64,000 bases of DNA, taken from J054 sp963850255 (GTDB taxonomy: Bacteria > Pseudomonadota > Gammaproteobacteria > Steroidobacterales > GCA-2729495). Position 1 is the first letter of the stretch. Each line of letters starts with the position of its first letter. The stretch lies in NCBI GenBank assembly GCA_963850255.1, contig CAWKLL010000036.1, positions 37,751 to 101,750 of the forward strand, given 5' to 3'. Made by a program: the position numbers and the translations under genes. Positions 9,476 through 18,725 of this stretch are shown in pieces. Below the pieces are notes generated by a model. That model was not told the origin of the DNA. It saw only the letters and a list, made by a program, of their open reading frames with translations, and searched no databases.

Positions 9476-11140
9476 TCAGATTGAACGGCGCTTCAAGTAG
9501 TCGCGATAGAGATCGTAGAAAAAGCCGTCAACGCGCTCGAAAGACTCCGGCGCGAGATTGGTCAGCAGGGTGCGGTTCATTTCCGGATAAATTTCCGGCC
9601 CACCCTCTTCCGGCCATTGCCGGGTCGCATCGATAATGATCTTGCTGCTGTTGGGACGGTTGGGTGAACTCGGATCCAGTGGCATACCGCGTGCGCTTTC
9701 GATGATTTCCGCCGCGGGATAAGGCTGCCAGCGTGAACCCATGGCAAACATCACCTGGGTGCGGTCATAAACATCGATATCCGCATCCACCACCACGACA
9801 ACTTTCGCGATAGGCACGATGCGTGCGAGGTTACGACCAATTTCCAGGGCCTGGCCGGGCTTCTTTTTGTTAATGCTGATAAAGGTCAGACCGGTGGCTT
9901 CCACCGGCGAATGGAAAGCGATAGCGTCCGGCACGAATCGCTTCAGCCGCGCGAAGGCAATAGCTTCCAGCGGCGCGGTGCAAAATCCGCGAGTAACACC
10001 AGTAAATTGATTCAGAATCCAGGGATTCTTTCGGTGAGTAATCGCCTTGATGTCCATAAAGAAATTTTCGCTCTTCCTCAGGCCAAGATAACCGTACATC
10101 TCGCCGAAGGGTCCCTCCGGCTCCATGGGTCCATCCAGCGGCACAATACCCTCGATCACCATCTCGGCATGGGCCGGCACGCGCAGGTCATTAGTCTCGC
10201 ATTTGACCGTTTCGATGGCCTCGCCGCGCAGTCCGCCGGAAATTGATAATTCGTCGGTACCGTCTTTGGAAACCGACGAGCCGCTGATAATCCAGGTCAT
10301 CGGATCCTGGCCGAGCACGATGGATACGTCGGCAAATTTATCGCCGCGTTCCTTCTTTTTCATAAAGGCTTTCCAGGCGCCCTGATTCGGCTCCGGATTG
10401 ACGCCCAGTTTGCGCGGACCCTTGATCTCGCAGCGATAGGTACCGAAGTTTTTGCCCAGATCAACATCGTCGGTGAACACCGAGCCGGTATTCACGTAAG
10501 GACCAGAGTCAGCAGGATTAGAAACGATGTAAGCAAACTTGGTGATATCGATGTCATCGCCTGTCAACACAACCTGTTTGACCGGCGCCCTGTCGGCGGC
10601 GATTTCCACCGGCGGAATCATCGGCGCCTTGCCGCCGTTGTCAGCCAGGATACCCATGATGTGGGCGATCACCTGGCGATAGGTTTCCTTGCCATGCCCG
10701 GGCACCGGATCCAGGCCAAACACCAGCGCTTCTGTATCCCAGTGACCCTGATGATTAAACACCACCGGACCCTTTACCCACTTGCCGTCGATCTTCACTT
10801 CTTCGGCAATCACCGCCGGCGCTTCGTACATGCCGAAGCAGTCCATCAGGCGGAAAGCCAGTGCCGTCATCTCGTAGGCATCCTGATCCAGACGCGCGAC
10901 ACGCATCACCAGGCCGCGGCGTTCCAGGTCCTTCATCCAGTCGCGAAAATCGGTATGCGGGAAACGCGACCGGAGCTTGGGCGCGCGCGCCTCCAGCCCC
11001 TCCAGCCCGCCGGTTTGCGCAACGGCTGTGGACGATACGGCGGCACCCGCCAGGCCGGCCGTCAGGGCCATGAGCTGGCGCCGATCCAGTTGAATGCGGC
11101 GTTCTTCGCTGGTCTGATTGTTATCTTCTGGAGCGGACAT
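9476..11140 (-). CDS. UbiD-family prenyl-FMN decarboxylase with a Tat-like signal peptide
   Basis: The 554-residue body is a UbiD decarboxylase. Seen are FRDWMKDLERRGLVMRV at the start of the domain, the GPFGEMYGYLG acidic active-site loop, ENFFMDIKAITHRKNPW and SPVEATGLTFISINKK. UbiD enzymes use prenylated FMN to (de)carboxylate aromatic or alpha,beta-unsaturated acids. The start at 11140 is chosen because a GAGGA site sits about 8 bases upstream. The N-terminus is unusual: LDRRQLMALTAG (twin Arg at 20-21), a hydrophobic stretch, then an AVAQ cleavage-like site. That is a typical Tat leader on a family that is normally cytoplasmic. No ubiX partner is in the window. Substrate unknown. Confidence 0.85.
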   Translation of the reverse strand: MSAPEDNNQTSEERRIQLDRRQLMALTAGLAGAAVSSTAVAQTGGLEGLEARAPKLRSRFPHTDFRDWMKDLERRGLVMRVARLDQDAYEMTALAFRLMDCFGMYEAPAVIAEEVKIDGKWVKGPVVFNHQGHWDTEALVFGLDPVPGHGKETYRQVIAHIMGILADNGGKAPMIPPVEIAADRAPVKQVVLTGDDIDITKFAYIVSNPADSGPYVNTGSVFTDDVDLGKNFGTYRCEIKGPRKLGVNPEPNQGAWKAFMKKKERGDKFADVSIVLGQDPMTWIISGSSVSKDGTDELSISGGLRGEAIETVKCETNDLRVPAHAEMVIEGIVPLDGPMEPEGPFGEMYGYLGLRKSENFFMDIKAITHRKNPWILNQFTGVTRGFCTAPLEAIAFARLKRFVPDAIAFHSPVEATGLTFISINKKKPGQALEIGRNLARIVPIAKVVVVVDADIDVYDRTQVMFAMGSRWQPYPAAEIIESARGMPLDPSSPNRPNSSKIIIDATRQWPEEGGPEIYPEMNRTLLTNLAPESFERVDGFFYDLYRDYLKRRSI

Positions 11141-11257
11141 GCCGGCTTTCCTCATGCTGAATGAACGAACGAAGAGCAGGATGAAACAGCCCGCTGCCCC
11201 GGATCAAGTGGCGAATAAATTGCGCCGCGCTGCGGATAGCGCCGGCAGCGTCACGGC

Positions 11258-14200
11258 TCACCGATCAATGCTGTAAATGATCTCCAGCGACTGCTCGCGC
11301 CCGGAGCCCGCTTCCAGACTGAACCCCCGCCCAACTTCGTAGCGCACCAGGAAAGTACCGACCCGATCGAAAAGACCATAGGCATAGCGCACGAATATCT
11401 CGTCATTGATCCGCTTGCCGGCAACGATGGAAGCATCGTCGCTGCCATCGCTGGTAAAACTGATCTCATCCAGGTTCAGAGATTCTTCCAGTCGACTGGT
11501 AACCGGCAATAGACCGACCAGACCGAGAGCCACGGCCGAACCACTAAGCTCGGTACCGGCCGAGCCACTAAGATCGCTGGCCGGCCGACCCAGCACCAGG
11601 AACGATAAGGCATCAGTGTCGCTCATGGCCGGCTGACCAAACACCTGGCTTTCGATCTCCGTAATCGGACCCGTCAGCAACAAACCAGCGGTGTATTCGC
11701 GCCCCTCCCAGGTCACTTGCCGAGTCGCGCGAACATCAACCCGGGGCTCATCCAGCGGGCCAGAGAAAATCAACACACCGCGTTCAATATTGAGTTCGCG
11801 ACGTGCCGCCGTGAAACGGCCGCCAACGGTACGCAGGGCGCCTTCAGCGCGGAACGGATCGTTTACCGAGCTGCGAATCAAGCGCAGATTGCCCACCAGG
11901 CGCGTGTCCAGGCCGAAGGCCTGAAATGCAACGTCATCGCCCAGGGCGATATCCAGAGAACCGATAACATCGAGTGCAGAACGCCGTCTGCGTGGCGCCA
12001 CCGGCGGAACTTCGTAGTGCACCACGATGTCACCCGAGGGTGTCTGCGCGGACGCCGGCAATTCCTTGACCAGAATGCGCGCGCGAGGCACCAGGACCCG
12101 GCCGCTGACGGTGACCAATTCCTGGTCGATGCGCGCACTGATAGTCGGACTCACCGCCACAGTCTGGTCGGGAAAACGTACGGCCTCAAAGTCGTCACCA
12201 GTCAGGTCAAACGCGACGAAAAGGCCGCTGTCGGCATCGCTGTCTATCAGCCCCTTCAGGATTAGCTGGCCGCCGCCGGACTGCGCACTGCCTGAAAGTG
12301 TCGCCACGGATTGTTCGCCACCCGAGGCCAGGCTTAGCTGCACCGCTTCCAGGTCAATGCCGGCCTGGGGAACGAAGGCCCGGCCATCGAGCAAGCGCGC
12401 GCCGCCTTCCAGGCGTGGCGCCTGCAGGCTGCCGGTCAGACGCAGATCCGCATCGGCGCGCCCGGCAACCCTTTCCAGGGGCAGGTAGCGATTGATTAGC
12501 GGCATAGGCAGACGCAGATCCGGCACCTGCGCCTGCAGGCGCAGGTCGAGCCCGGGATCAGCGGACAAGGGCATCAGCACGCTGCCGCCGAATTCTGCCG
12601 TCACCCCGTAATCCGCGGTCAGCTGACCACTGAGGTCGGCGCGTTGCTCGTCAGCCTGCACCGTCAGCTTAAGTTCGTCGATACGCGTTTCCAGCTGTTC
12701 GCCCTGGGCTGACTTGAACAGGATCCGGCTGTCTGACTGCTCCCATTGCGCATCTAACTCAAGCGTCTGCGCGGCGCGTTTGAAACGTAAGCGCGCATCG
12801 GCGCTACCGGTAATCTGCAAACCTTCACCCAATAGCGCCTCAAAGAAATTCAGTGGCAGGCTGGTAAGTTGCGCTGAAGCGCGCTGCCCGGCTGCGTCGC
12901 TAGCAGCTTCGTCCAGACAAAAACTGGCCAGCTCGCGACGCCAGCAATGCGCACTGACACTGATCTCATCGGCAGCCAGCATTAGCTCGAATTGCTGATC
13001 CAGTGACCAGAGACCGACTTGCGGCGCAGACACTGTGCCGCGCAGGATGGTTTGCCGCAGGCGCTGTTCTGACCAGCTCCCGCTGCTCGCAAGGGTCACG
13101 TCGACAGGGCCATTGCCGAGTTCCAGTGCTATGCGATGCGCGTCGACAAGACCATCGGCAGACAGCTGCAAATCACCCAGCGCCAGCTCGCCGCTGCTCA
13201 GGCCGACCAGCGTCAGGGCCAGGTCGATATTCTGTTGCGGGTCGATGTCCGCCTGCATTGTCAGGGAGCCGATACTCTGTCCATTCAGACTAATGGCCTC
13301 GCCGGACAATTGCGCAACGCCGGCAGGCGTATCCAGCTCGCCGGAGACGCTGGCGCGTCCGCGCAGGGCCCCCTGAAGACCCGGCCACAGGGTGCGAAGA
13401 TCCGGCGCGTCAATCACGAAGTTGCCGGCGAGCTGCGGTGACCAGGCGAGATCGAAATCGAGGCGGTTTTCACCAACCAGCAACTGGCCACGCTCAATGC
13501 TCAGCTTCTTGCCCGCCTGGCTGGCGCGCAGACTTCCGCTCACCGGGTAGCCGCGCAAGCTGCCCTGCAGGTCGCTGACCTGAACACGGAAGTTGCCATC
13601 TTCGGACCAGCGTCCGCCGAGGCGAAAGTCCAGTGCGCCCGGCCAGTCTGGCAGCCACCAGGCCGGATCAAGGGCCGTCGCCACCAGATCGCCCTGCACC
13701 GCCAGGCCGTCGAATACGATTCGGCCGGCGCCCTGCAATTGTCCCGCCTCGGACTCGAGGGTCAGGCGAGTGACCTCCAGTTCCTGCAGACTGCCCTGCG
13801 CGTCGGCAATCAGCGACACCTCGGGCGCGCCCGTAACTCCGGCCCGCGTGGCGAGGCTGAGCCGATAGTCGTCCAGTCCCCCGCGCAGCTCGGCACGGCC
13901 GGCGCTAAGTTTTACTGCACGCGTCGCATCGATGGGCAGATCAAGCACCGACCAACGAGCCGCGAGGTCAAAACCCAACGACTCGAGCGGTTGCTGCAGG
14001 CTGCCGGTCAGCGTCACCGGCTGCGGCAGCGAAAGCTGCTGATCCAGTTCCAGACGTTCAAGATCGCCGCCAATAGTGCCGGCACCGGAATAACCGGCTG
14101 CCGGCAGCTGCCAGCGCAATAGAAAGTTCAATGGCCAGGATCCCGCCAGGCGTATACGCCCGGCAATTTCCGCCCGGAGGCCACGCGCTGTGGCGATCAA

Positions 14201-14704
14201 TTGCTGAATTTCCAGTCGCGTGCCGGACCAGGTCGCGCGCCCGAGCACCTCGTCCAGGGTTTCGTCCTGACCGGCCACGGCAAGTTCCAGACGCGCTATG
14301 CGCAAGCGATCCAGGCGCAGTCTCAATGGCAGGCTCAATTCGGGCAGCGGCCCGGACGGACGCTCAGCCTCACCCGGCGGCTGAAATACGCGCAGTCGCT
14401 GTGCCGCCACCGTGCGCAACTGCAGCTGGCCCTGAAAGAGACTCAGCCAGGCGAGCCGCACGCGAAGTTGCTCAGCTTCTATGCGCAGATCGTCCAGTTG
14501 ATAGGTCATTCGGCCGAAGGTGAGGCCGGCTGAAAGGCTGCCCGTGATTTCCTCAAGTTGCAGCTCACCCGGCGCCAGCTCGCGCGCCTGCTCCAGCAAC
14601 CAGACGGAACCAGGCGTTGAGCGCATAGCCAGCCACAAACTCAAAGCGGCGAACACCAGCAGCGCCAATAATCCGCCGACTAAAAGCGTGACCAGGCGCT
14701 TCAC
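11258..14704 (-). CDS. tamB: Translocation and assembly module subunit TamB
   Basis: A 1148-residue protein with one N-terminal membrane anchor (LVGGLLALLVFAALSLWLA), a very long beta-helical periplasmic body rich in alternating hydrophobic/Gly strands, and the C-terminal DUF490 domain (FTAARRELNIERGVLIFSG, EYTAGLLLTGPITEIES, SLNLDEISFTSDG). TamB bridges inner and outer membranes. It works with TamA in outer-membrane protein assembly and is implicated in phospholipid transport to the outer membrane. Its start overlaps the tamA stop by 4 bp (ATGA), so translation is probably coupled. Confidence 0.95.
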   Translation of the reverse strand: MKRLVTLLVGGLLALLVFAALSLWLAMRSTPGSVWLLEQARELAPGELQLEEITGSLSAGLTFGRMTYQLDDLRIEAEQLRVRLAWLSLFQGQLQLRTVAAQRLRVFQPPGEAERPSGPLPELSLPLRLRLDRLRIARLELAVAGQDETLDEVLGRATWSGTRLEIQQLIATARGLRAEIAGRIRLAGSWPLNFLLRWQLPAAGYSGAGTIGGDLERLELDQQLSLPQPVTLTGSLQQPLESLGFDLAARWSVLDLPIDATRAVKLSAGRAELRGGLDDYRLSLATRAGVTGAPEVSLIADAQGSLQELEVTRLTLESEAGQLQGAGRIVFDGLAVQGDLVATALDPAWWLPDWPGALDFRLGGRWSEDGNFRVQVSDLQGSLRGYPVSGSLRASQAGKKLSIERGQLLVGENRLDFDLAWSPQLAGNFVIDAPDLRTLWPGLQGALRGRASVSGELDTPAGVAQLSGEAISLNGQSIGSLTMQADIDPQQNIDLALTLVGLSSGELALGDLQLSADGLVDAHRIALELGNGPVDVTLASSGSWSEQRLRQTILRGTVSAPQVGLWSLDQQFELMLAADEISVSAHCWRRELASFCLDEAASDAAGQRASAQLTSLPLNFFEALLGEGLQITGSADARLRFKRAAQTLELDAQWEQSDSRILFKSAQGEQLETRIDELKLTVQADEQRADLSGQLTADYGVTAEFGGSVLMPLSADPGLDLRLQAQVPDLRLPMPLINRYLPLERVAGRADADLRLTGSLQAPRLEGGARLLDGRAFVPQAGIDLEAVQLSLASGGEQSVATLSGSAQSGGGQLILKGLIDSDADSGLFVAFDLTGDDFEAVRFPDQTVAVSPTISARIDQELVTVSGRVLVPRARILVKELPASAQTPSGDIVVHYEVPPVAPRRRRSALDVIGSLDIALGDDVAFQAFGLDTRLVGNLRLIRSSVNDPFRAEGALRTVGGRFTAARRELNIERGVLIFSGPLDEPRVDVRATRQVTWEGREYTAGLLLTGPITEIESQVFGQPAMSDTDALSFLVLGRPASDLSGSAGTELSGSAVALGLVGLLPVTSRLEESLNLDEISFTSDGSDDASIVAGKRINDEIFVRYAYGLFDRVGTFLVRYEVGRGFSLEAGSGREQSLEIIYSIDR

Positions 14705-16461
14705 AGATCCGGACCCAGGGTAATGTGCAACCGGAAATCATCGGGCGCATCACTGGCCAGTGGTACTGCCACATCCACGCGTATCGGGCCAAGCGGGGAA
14801 AACCAGCGCAGTCCGGCACCAACGCCTACCTCCACCGTAAAGTCGTTGAAATCCTCGAACGCATTGCCCGCATCGACAAAGGCTGCCACCGCCCAGTTGC
14901 CGAATAACTTTTGCTCCAGCTCGAAGCTGCTGACCAGCAGATTACTCCCACCTGTGACCAGGCCAAACTCGTCCGTGGGACCCAGGGTCTTGTAGTCGTA
15001 GCCGCGAACACTGGTGTCACCGCCGGCGAAATAGCGCACCGAGGCCGGCAGCGTTTCTATGGATTCTTTGCCGGTAACACCGAGTTCGCCCCGCACCAGC
15101 ACGCGCGAACCCTTCCACAACGGCCAGATCAGCTTGCCGTACAAATCGCCCTGAATGAACTGGGTGCCTGCGCCGATGGCTTCCAGGGTTCCACTGATGC
15201 GAATGTTGAGTCGATGCCCGCGCAGGGGCCTGGCGCTGGCCCCGAGATCAGTGTGTGTCCAGCTGATGCCCGGGATCGGCAAAAATACCTCACCTTCGTC
15301 CAGGCCGACTTCATAGACTTCGTAGCCAAGATCAAGGAAACGCGTTTCCAGCCAGCCGCGCGGCCGTCGCTTCAATTGCTTTACACCTATCTTGAAAATA
15401 TCGTTCTGGCTGGTGTCGTTGTCTTCGCGCTTGTAACCCACGTCAAAGTTGAGCCATTCCGAACGCGGATCTTCCAGCGGTACTCGATAACTCGCACCCA
15501 CTTCCTGGATTACCCGGGAAACAGAGAAATCAGCTTCCCATTGGTGACCGTCGCGATTAATCAAGCGATTGATATAGCCGGCGCGCAGCTTTACGCCCGT
15601 ATCCGTACCGAAACCAACACCGGCTGTAAACGTCTGCGGACGGGCTGCTGTCAGGCGCACGTTCAAATCCACCAGTAGTTCCGGCGCCGGCCGCGGCGCG
15701 TTACTGACTTCAACCAGCTCGAAGAAGCCCGTGAGTTGCAGTTCCTGATAGAGATCAGTCACCAACGTCGCTTCGTAGTACTGGCCCGACTCGAAGGCGA
15801 CAAAACGTTCAACGAGTTCCGCTGCCACCACATCCTGATCGAAGCGAACCTCACCGAATCGATAACGTTCACCCGTCTGATAGATCAGCGTCACGTCCGC
15901 CGCATTTTTCTCCGGATAAACGTCTACCCGGCTGGCGGTATAGGCTGCGTCAAAATAGCCGCGGCGATTAGCCAGGCGATCAAAGCGTCGCTTGAAGTTC
16001 TCATAGCGCGCGTGTTCAAAAGGCTCGCCGCGAACCAGGGGACTGCCCGCCAGCAGGTTCTGCCAGGCTTCGCGGTCCGCCCCGGCGCCGAGAATTTCGA
16101 TGTTGATCTCACGCAGCAACACCGGGGCGCCGGCATCAACATTAAAGCTGGCGTTCCAGCAGGTTTCGCCGGTTTGCAGGCTGGCTTCGATGCGTGGGCT
16201 GTAGTAGCCATAGACTTCCAGCGCATCGCGAATCTGCTCAGGCGCCTCGTCGTAAAGGCGCCGCAGCCGCCAGTCCGGGATATCACAGGCTTCACCGGCA
16301 AGCTCCAACAAGGCGAAAACATTATCGCGAGCTGCACCGCTCAGGCCCTCGATACTGACGGTTGCCGCGGCGGTCTGCAGATAGCTGGCCAGCAGCAACA
16401 GCTGCAGGCACAAGCAGCCCCGTCGCCAGGGCGTAAAGCAGGTCAGTTTGGAATCGGCCAT
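14701..16461 (-). CDS. tamA: Outer-membrane assembly factor TamA (Omp85 family)
   Basis: 586 residues: a signal peptide (CLCLQLLLLASYLQTAAA), about three POTRA-like repeats (residues ~30-260), then a 16-strand Omp85 barrel. The barrel carries the family's conserved VRGYDYKTLGP loop, the GGSNLLVSSFELEQ strand, and the closing FSPLGPIRVDVAVPL, ending in HITLGPDL. TamA partners TamB, encoded directly downstream with a 4-bp overlap. The 288 bp between its start and the divergent gene at 16750 should hold both promoters; I see no clear consensus there. Confidence 0.95.
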   Translation of the reverse strand: MADSKLTCFTPWRRGCLCLQLLLLASYLQTAAATVSIEGLSGAARDNVFALLELAGEACDIPDWRLRRLYDEAPEQIRDALEVYGYYSPRIEASLQTGETCWNASFNVDAGAPVLLREINIEILGAGADREAWQNLLAGSPLVRGEPFEHARYENFKRRFDRLANRRGYFDAAYTASRVDVYPEKNAADVTLIYQTGERYRFGEVRFDQDVVAAELVERFVAFESGQYYEATLVTDLYQELQLTGFFELVEVSNAPRPAPELLVDLNVRLTAARPQTFTAGVGFGTDTGVKLRAGYINRLINRDGHQWEADFSVSRVIQEVGASYRVPLEDPRSEWLNFDVGYKREDNDTSQNDIFKIGVKQLKRRPRGWLETRFLDLGYEVYEVGLDEGEVFLPIPGISWTHTDLGASARPLRGHRLNIRISGTLEAIGAGTQFIQGDLYGKLIWPLWKGSRVLVRGELGVTGKESIETLPASVRYFAGGDTSVRGYDYKTLGPTDEFGLVTGGSNLLVSSFELEQKLFGNWAVAAFVDAGNAFEDFNDFTVEVGVGAGLRWFSPLGPIRVDVAVPLASDAPDDFRLHITLGPDL

Positions 16462-16749
16462 CAGAACCAGGGACTCTTGGCAGGCTCAGCGCCTGCTCTT
16501 AATAGATAATGATGCGGCAAGCCGGCAGCTGCCGCCAGCGAGTCTGATCAGCCGACTGGAAAACACCGCCTTGTCTGTCTATGCTTTCGCGCCAATCGGG
16601 GCCCTAAGCGGTCCGTTCCTGGGGGAGTGCATCTGGTGACCAGCGCAGCGCGATCTGCGAGCGGTTTCCTCGGTCTCGCCACCGGCCACGGGAAACGCTT
16701 TCCGACGGTTTTGAGGCACCCGACAGGCTACCCGGCGACCCACGAACCC

Positions 16750-18165
16750 ATGCAAATTGAAGCAAGTTACCGCTGCGCGCTATTGGCACTGACCCACATA
16801 GCTGCAGCCTTACTGTTAGCCGGCTGGCTTGCGAGCCCCGCCAGCGCCGAAGAAGTCTATCGGCTGCCGACGCCCAACGCCGAATCCGGCTCCCCAGGAC
16901 TCGGCTCAGGCTTGCGCATATTCACGGAACCCTATGTCGGCAGCGATTTTCGCGCCGACCTGGTACCGCTGTTCCTGTTTGAGGGCAAGTATCTGTTCGC
17001 GCGTGGCACCGAAGGCGGCGTTCATATCGTTAACAAAGACGCCTTCAGTATCGATGCCCTGGTGCGCTATCGCTTTAACAAGCTCGATCCCAAAGACATT
17101 GACGACCCGCTGATAGAAGGTTTGCGTAAACGGCGGCAGACGCTAGATGGCGGTCTGGCCATTGAGTCCCGTAACGACTGGGGCGATGTACGCCTGGAAT
17201 GGCTGACGGATCTGCAGGGACGGCACAAAGGCCAGGAAGCACGCGCCACCTATGCCTATCGCATGACCCGGGGCAACTGGGCGTTGCGTCCCTGGGTAAC
17301 ACTCAGCTGGCAGGACTCCAAACTGACCGACTACTACTACGGCGTCAGCGACGAGGAAGCCACATTCGAACGCGCGGCATACAGTCCCGGCAGTGCGTTT
17401 AACCTTGCACTCGGTATTAACAGTTCCCTGCAAATCACTGACCACTTTTTTGTCTATGGCAACGTCGGTTTCAGTGCCCTGGACCAGGGCATCGAAGACA
17501 GCCCGATTGTGGATTCAGGTCTGGGCGCCTCGGCCTTCGTTGGTGCTGGCTATTTGTTCGCGCCGCTGCGCCGCTCCAGCCGGGTCGCTGATGACCGCCA
17601 GGGCGAATGGTCCTGGCGCGTCAATGCCGGCTATGCCGCCGAGCAGAATGTATTTCCGTACATCATGGCCGGACTCGTGCAAGGCAGTGAGGATGCCGAC
17701 GTCGGCATTGCCGGATTCACCGTCGGCAAACTGGTTATGGCCGGCCCGCGCGTGGACTTCTACGCCAAACTCTCACTGAATCGTCACTTCGAGGATAATT
17801 TACAGGATGATTTCTGGAGCACGGCCGCCTACATGATGGGTATCGGCAAAGGCTACCTGCCGTGGTCAGATAAGCTGGCTTTCCGCTGGGGCTTTGGTTT
17901 CGGAGCGTCCTACGCAGCAGAAGTTCCGATCATCGAGCAGATCAAGCAGGAAAATACCGACGAGGAAACCAGCCGGCTACTTGCCTACATGGAGTTCACC
18001 TTTGATGTGCCGATAGATGGCCTGATCAAGTCCAAGCTAACGCGTAACTGTTTCGCCGGGATGACCGTGGTGCACAGATCAGGCATTTTTTCCTACTCCG
18101 ACATGCTCGGCAATGTTGCCGGCGGCTCCGATTACATTACTTTCCACCTGGAGTGCCTGCGATGA
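16750..18165 (+). CDS. MipA/OmpV-like outer-membrane barrel with a long C-terminal extension
   Basis: 471 residues with a signal peptide (LALTHIAAALLLAGWLASPASA). Residues ~30-290 resemble MipA/OmpV proteins, barrels linked to the MltA-interacting scaffold: GSGLRIFTEPYVGSDFRADLVP, a DALVRYRF strand, and an FVGAGYLFAPLRRS end. MipA/OmpV proteins are usually 250-280 residues. Here ~190 more residues follow with further amphipathic strands, ending with VVHRSGIF (His442, Ser444), GNVAGGSDYITFHLE. The His-x-Ser near a barrel end recalls PagL-type lipid A deacylases, but I cannot establish homology. The start at 16750 directly precedes the signal peptide; an earlier in-frame start at 16627 is unlikely. 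Its stop overlaps the next ATG (ATGA). Confidence 0.65.
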   Translation: MQIEASYRCALLALTHIAAALLLAGWLASPASAEEVYRLPTPNAESGSPGLGSGLRIFTEPYVGSDFRADLVPLFLFEGKYLFARGTEGGVHIVNKDAFSIDALVRYRFNKLDPKDIDDPLIEGLRKRRQTLDGGLAIESRNDWGDVRLEWLTDLQGRHKGQEARATYAYRMTRGNWALRPWVTLSWQDSKLTDYYYGVSDEEATFERAAYSPGSAFNLALGINSSLQITDHFFVYGNVGFSALDQGIEDSPIVDSGLGASAFVGAGYLFAPLRRSSRVADDRQGEWSWRVNAGYAAEQNVFPYIMAGLVQGSEDADVGIAGFTVGKLVMAGPRVDFYAKLSLNRHFEDNLQDDFWSTAAYMMGIGKGYLPWSDKLAFRWGFGFGASYAAEVPIIEQIKQENTDEETSRLLAYMEFTFDVPIDGLIKSKLTRNCFAGMTVVHRSGIFSYSDMLGNVAGGSDYITFHLECLR

Positions 18166-18713
18166 ATCGCCTGCGGACAAGCGCCTGGCTATTGATCTTG
18201 CTAACCAGCCTGCCGGCAGCTGCGCAGGACTGGCAACCCAGTGCTGGAGACGACTTCCAGAACGACTGCGCAGCTGCGCTGCAAAAGTTTAGAGACAAAG
18301 ACAAACTACAGCGATTTTTCGATGAAGCGCATGCGCTGGTGATCTTTCCCAGTGTGAAACGTGTCGGGCTGGGGTTCGGCACTGCCTGGGGCAAGGGCCT
18401 GGTGATTCGCGGGAATGAAATGATCGGCCGTGCCGGGCAACGTCAATTGAGCCTGGGCCCGCAGTTGGGCGGCCAGGTGCATAGCCAGATTATTTTCTTC
18501 CGTGACCAGGCTGCGCTGGAAACTTTCCAGCAAGGTAGACGGGAATTCCTCGGCCGGGCCAGCGCCACCGGCGTGGTCTGGGGTGGTGCGGTCGAGCCGG
18601 TGAATCTGCCCGAAGTCGCTATTTTCAGCGACACCGGCGGCGGACTGATGTTCGAGCTGGCTGCAGCGGGCGTGCGCTATAGCTATGAACCGCTGCAGGC
18701 TGCCGAACAGTAG
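18162..18713 (+). CDS. Secreted SYLF-domain (Ysc84-like) protein
   Basis: 183 residues with a signal peptide (LLILLTSLPAAAQ). The rest is a SYLF domain: FDEAHALVIFPSVKRVGLGFG, WGKGLVIRG, then SQIIFFRDQAALETFQQG and a GGLMFELAAAGVRYSY end. In other organisms SYLF domains bind phosphoinositide lipids; bacterial versions are periplasmic and of unknown role. Translation is probably coupled to the barrel gene upstream (ATGA overlap). It converges with the cytochrome gene, with 12 bp between stops. Confidence 0.75.
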   Translation: MNRLRTSAWLLILLTSLPAAAQDWQPSAGDDFQNDCAAALQKFRDKDKLQRFFDEAHALVIFPSVKRVGLGFGTAWGKGLVIRGNEMIGRAGQRQLSLGPQLGGQVHSQIIFFRDQAALETFQQGRREFLGRASATGVVWGGAVEPVNLPEVAIFSDTGGGLMFELAAAGVRYSYEPLQAAEQ

Positions 18714-18725
18714 CGAATCAGGCGG

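Noticed and set aside
11258..16461. Large adhesin or toxin system
   Set aside because: The long beta-rich protein has a DUF490 C-terminus and is coupled to an Omp85 protein, which is TamB-TamA.
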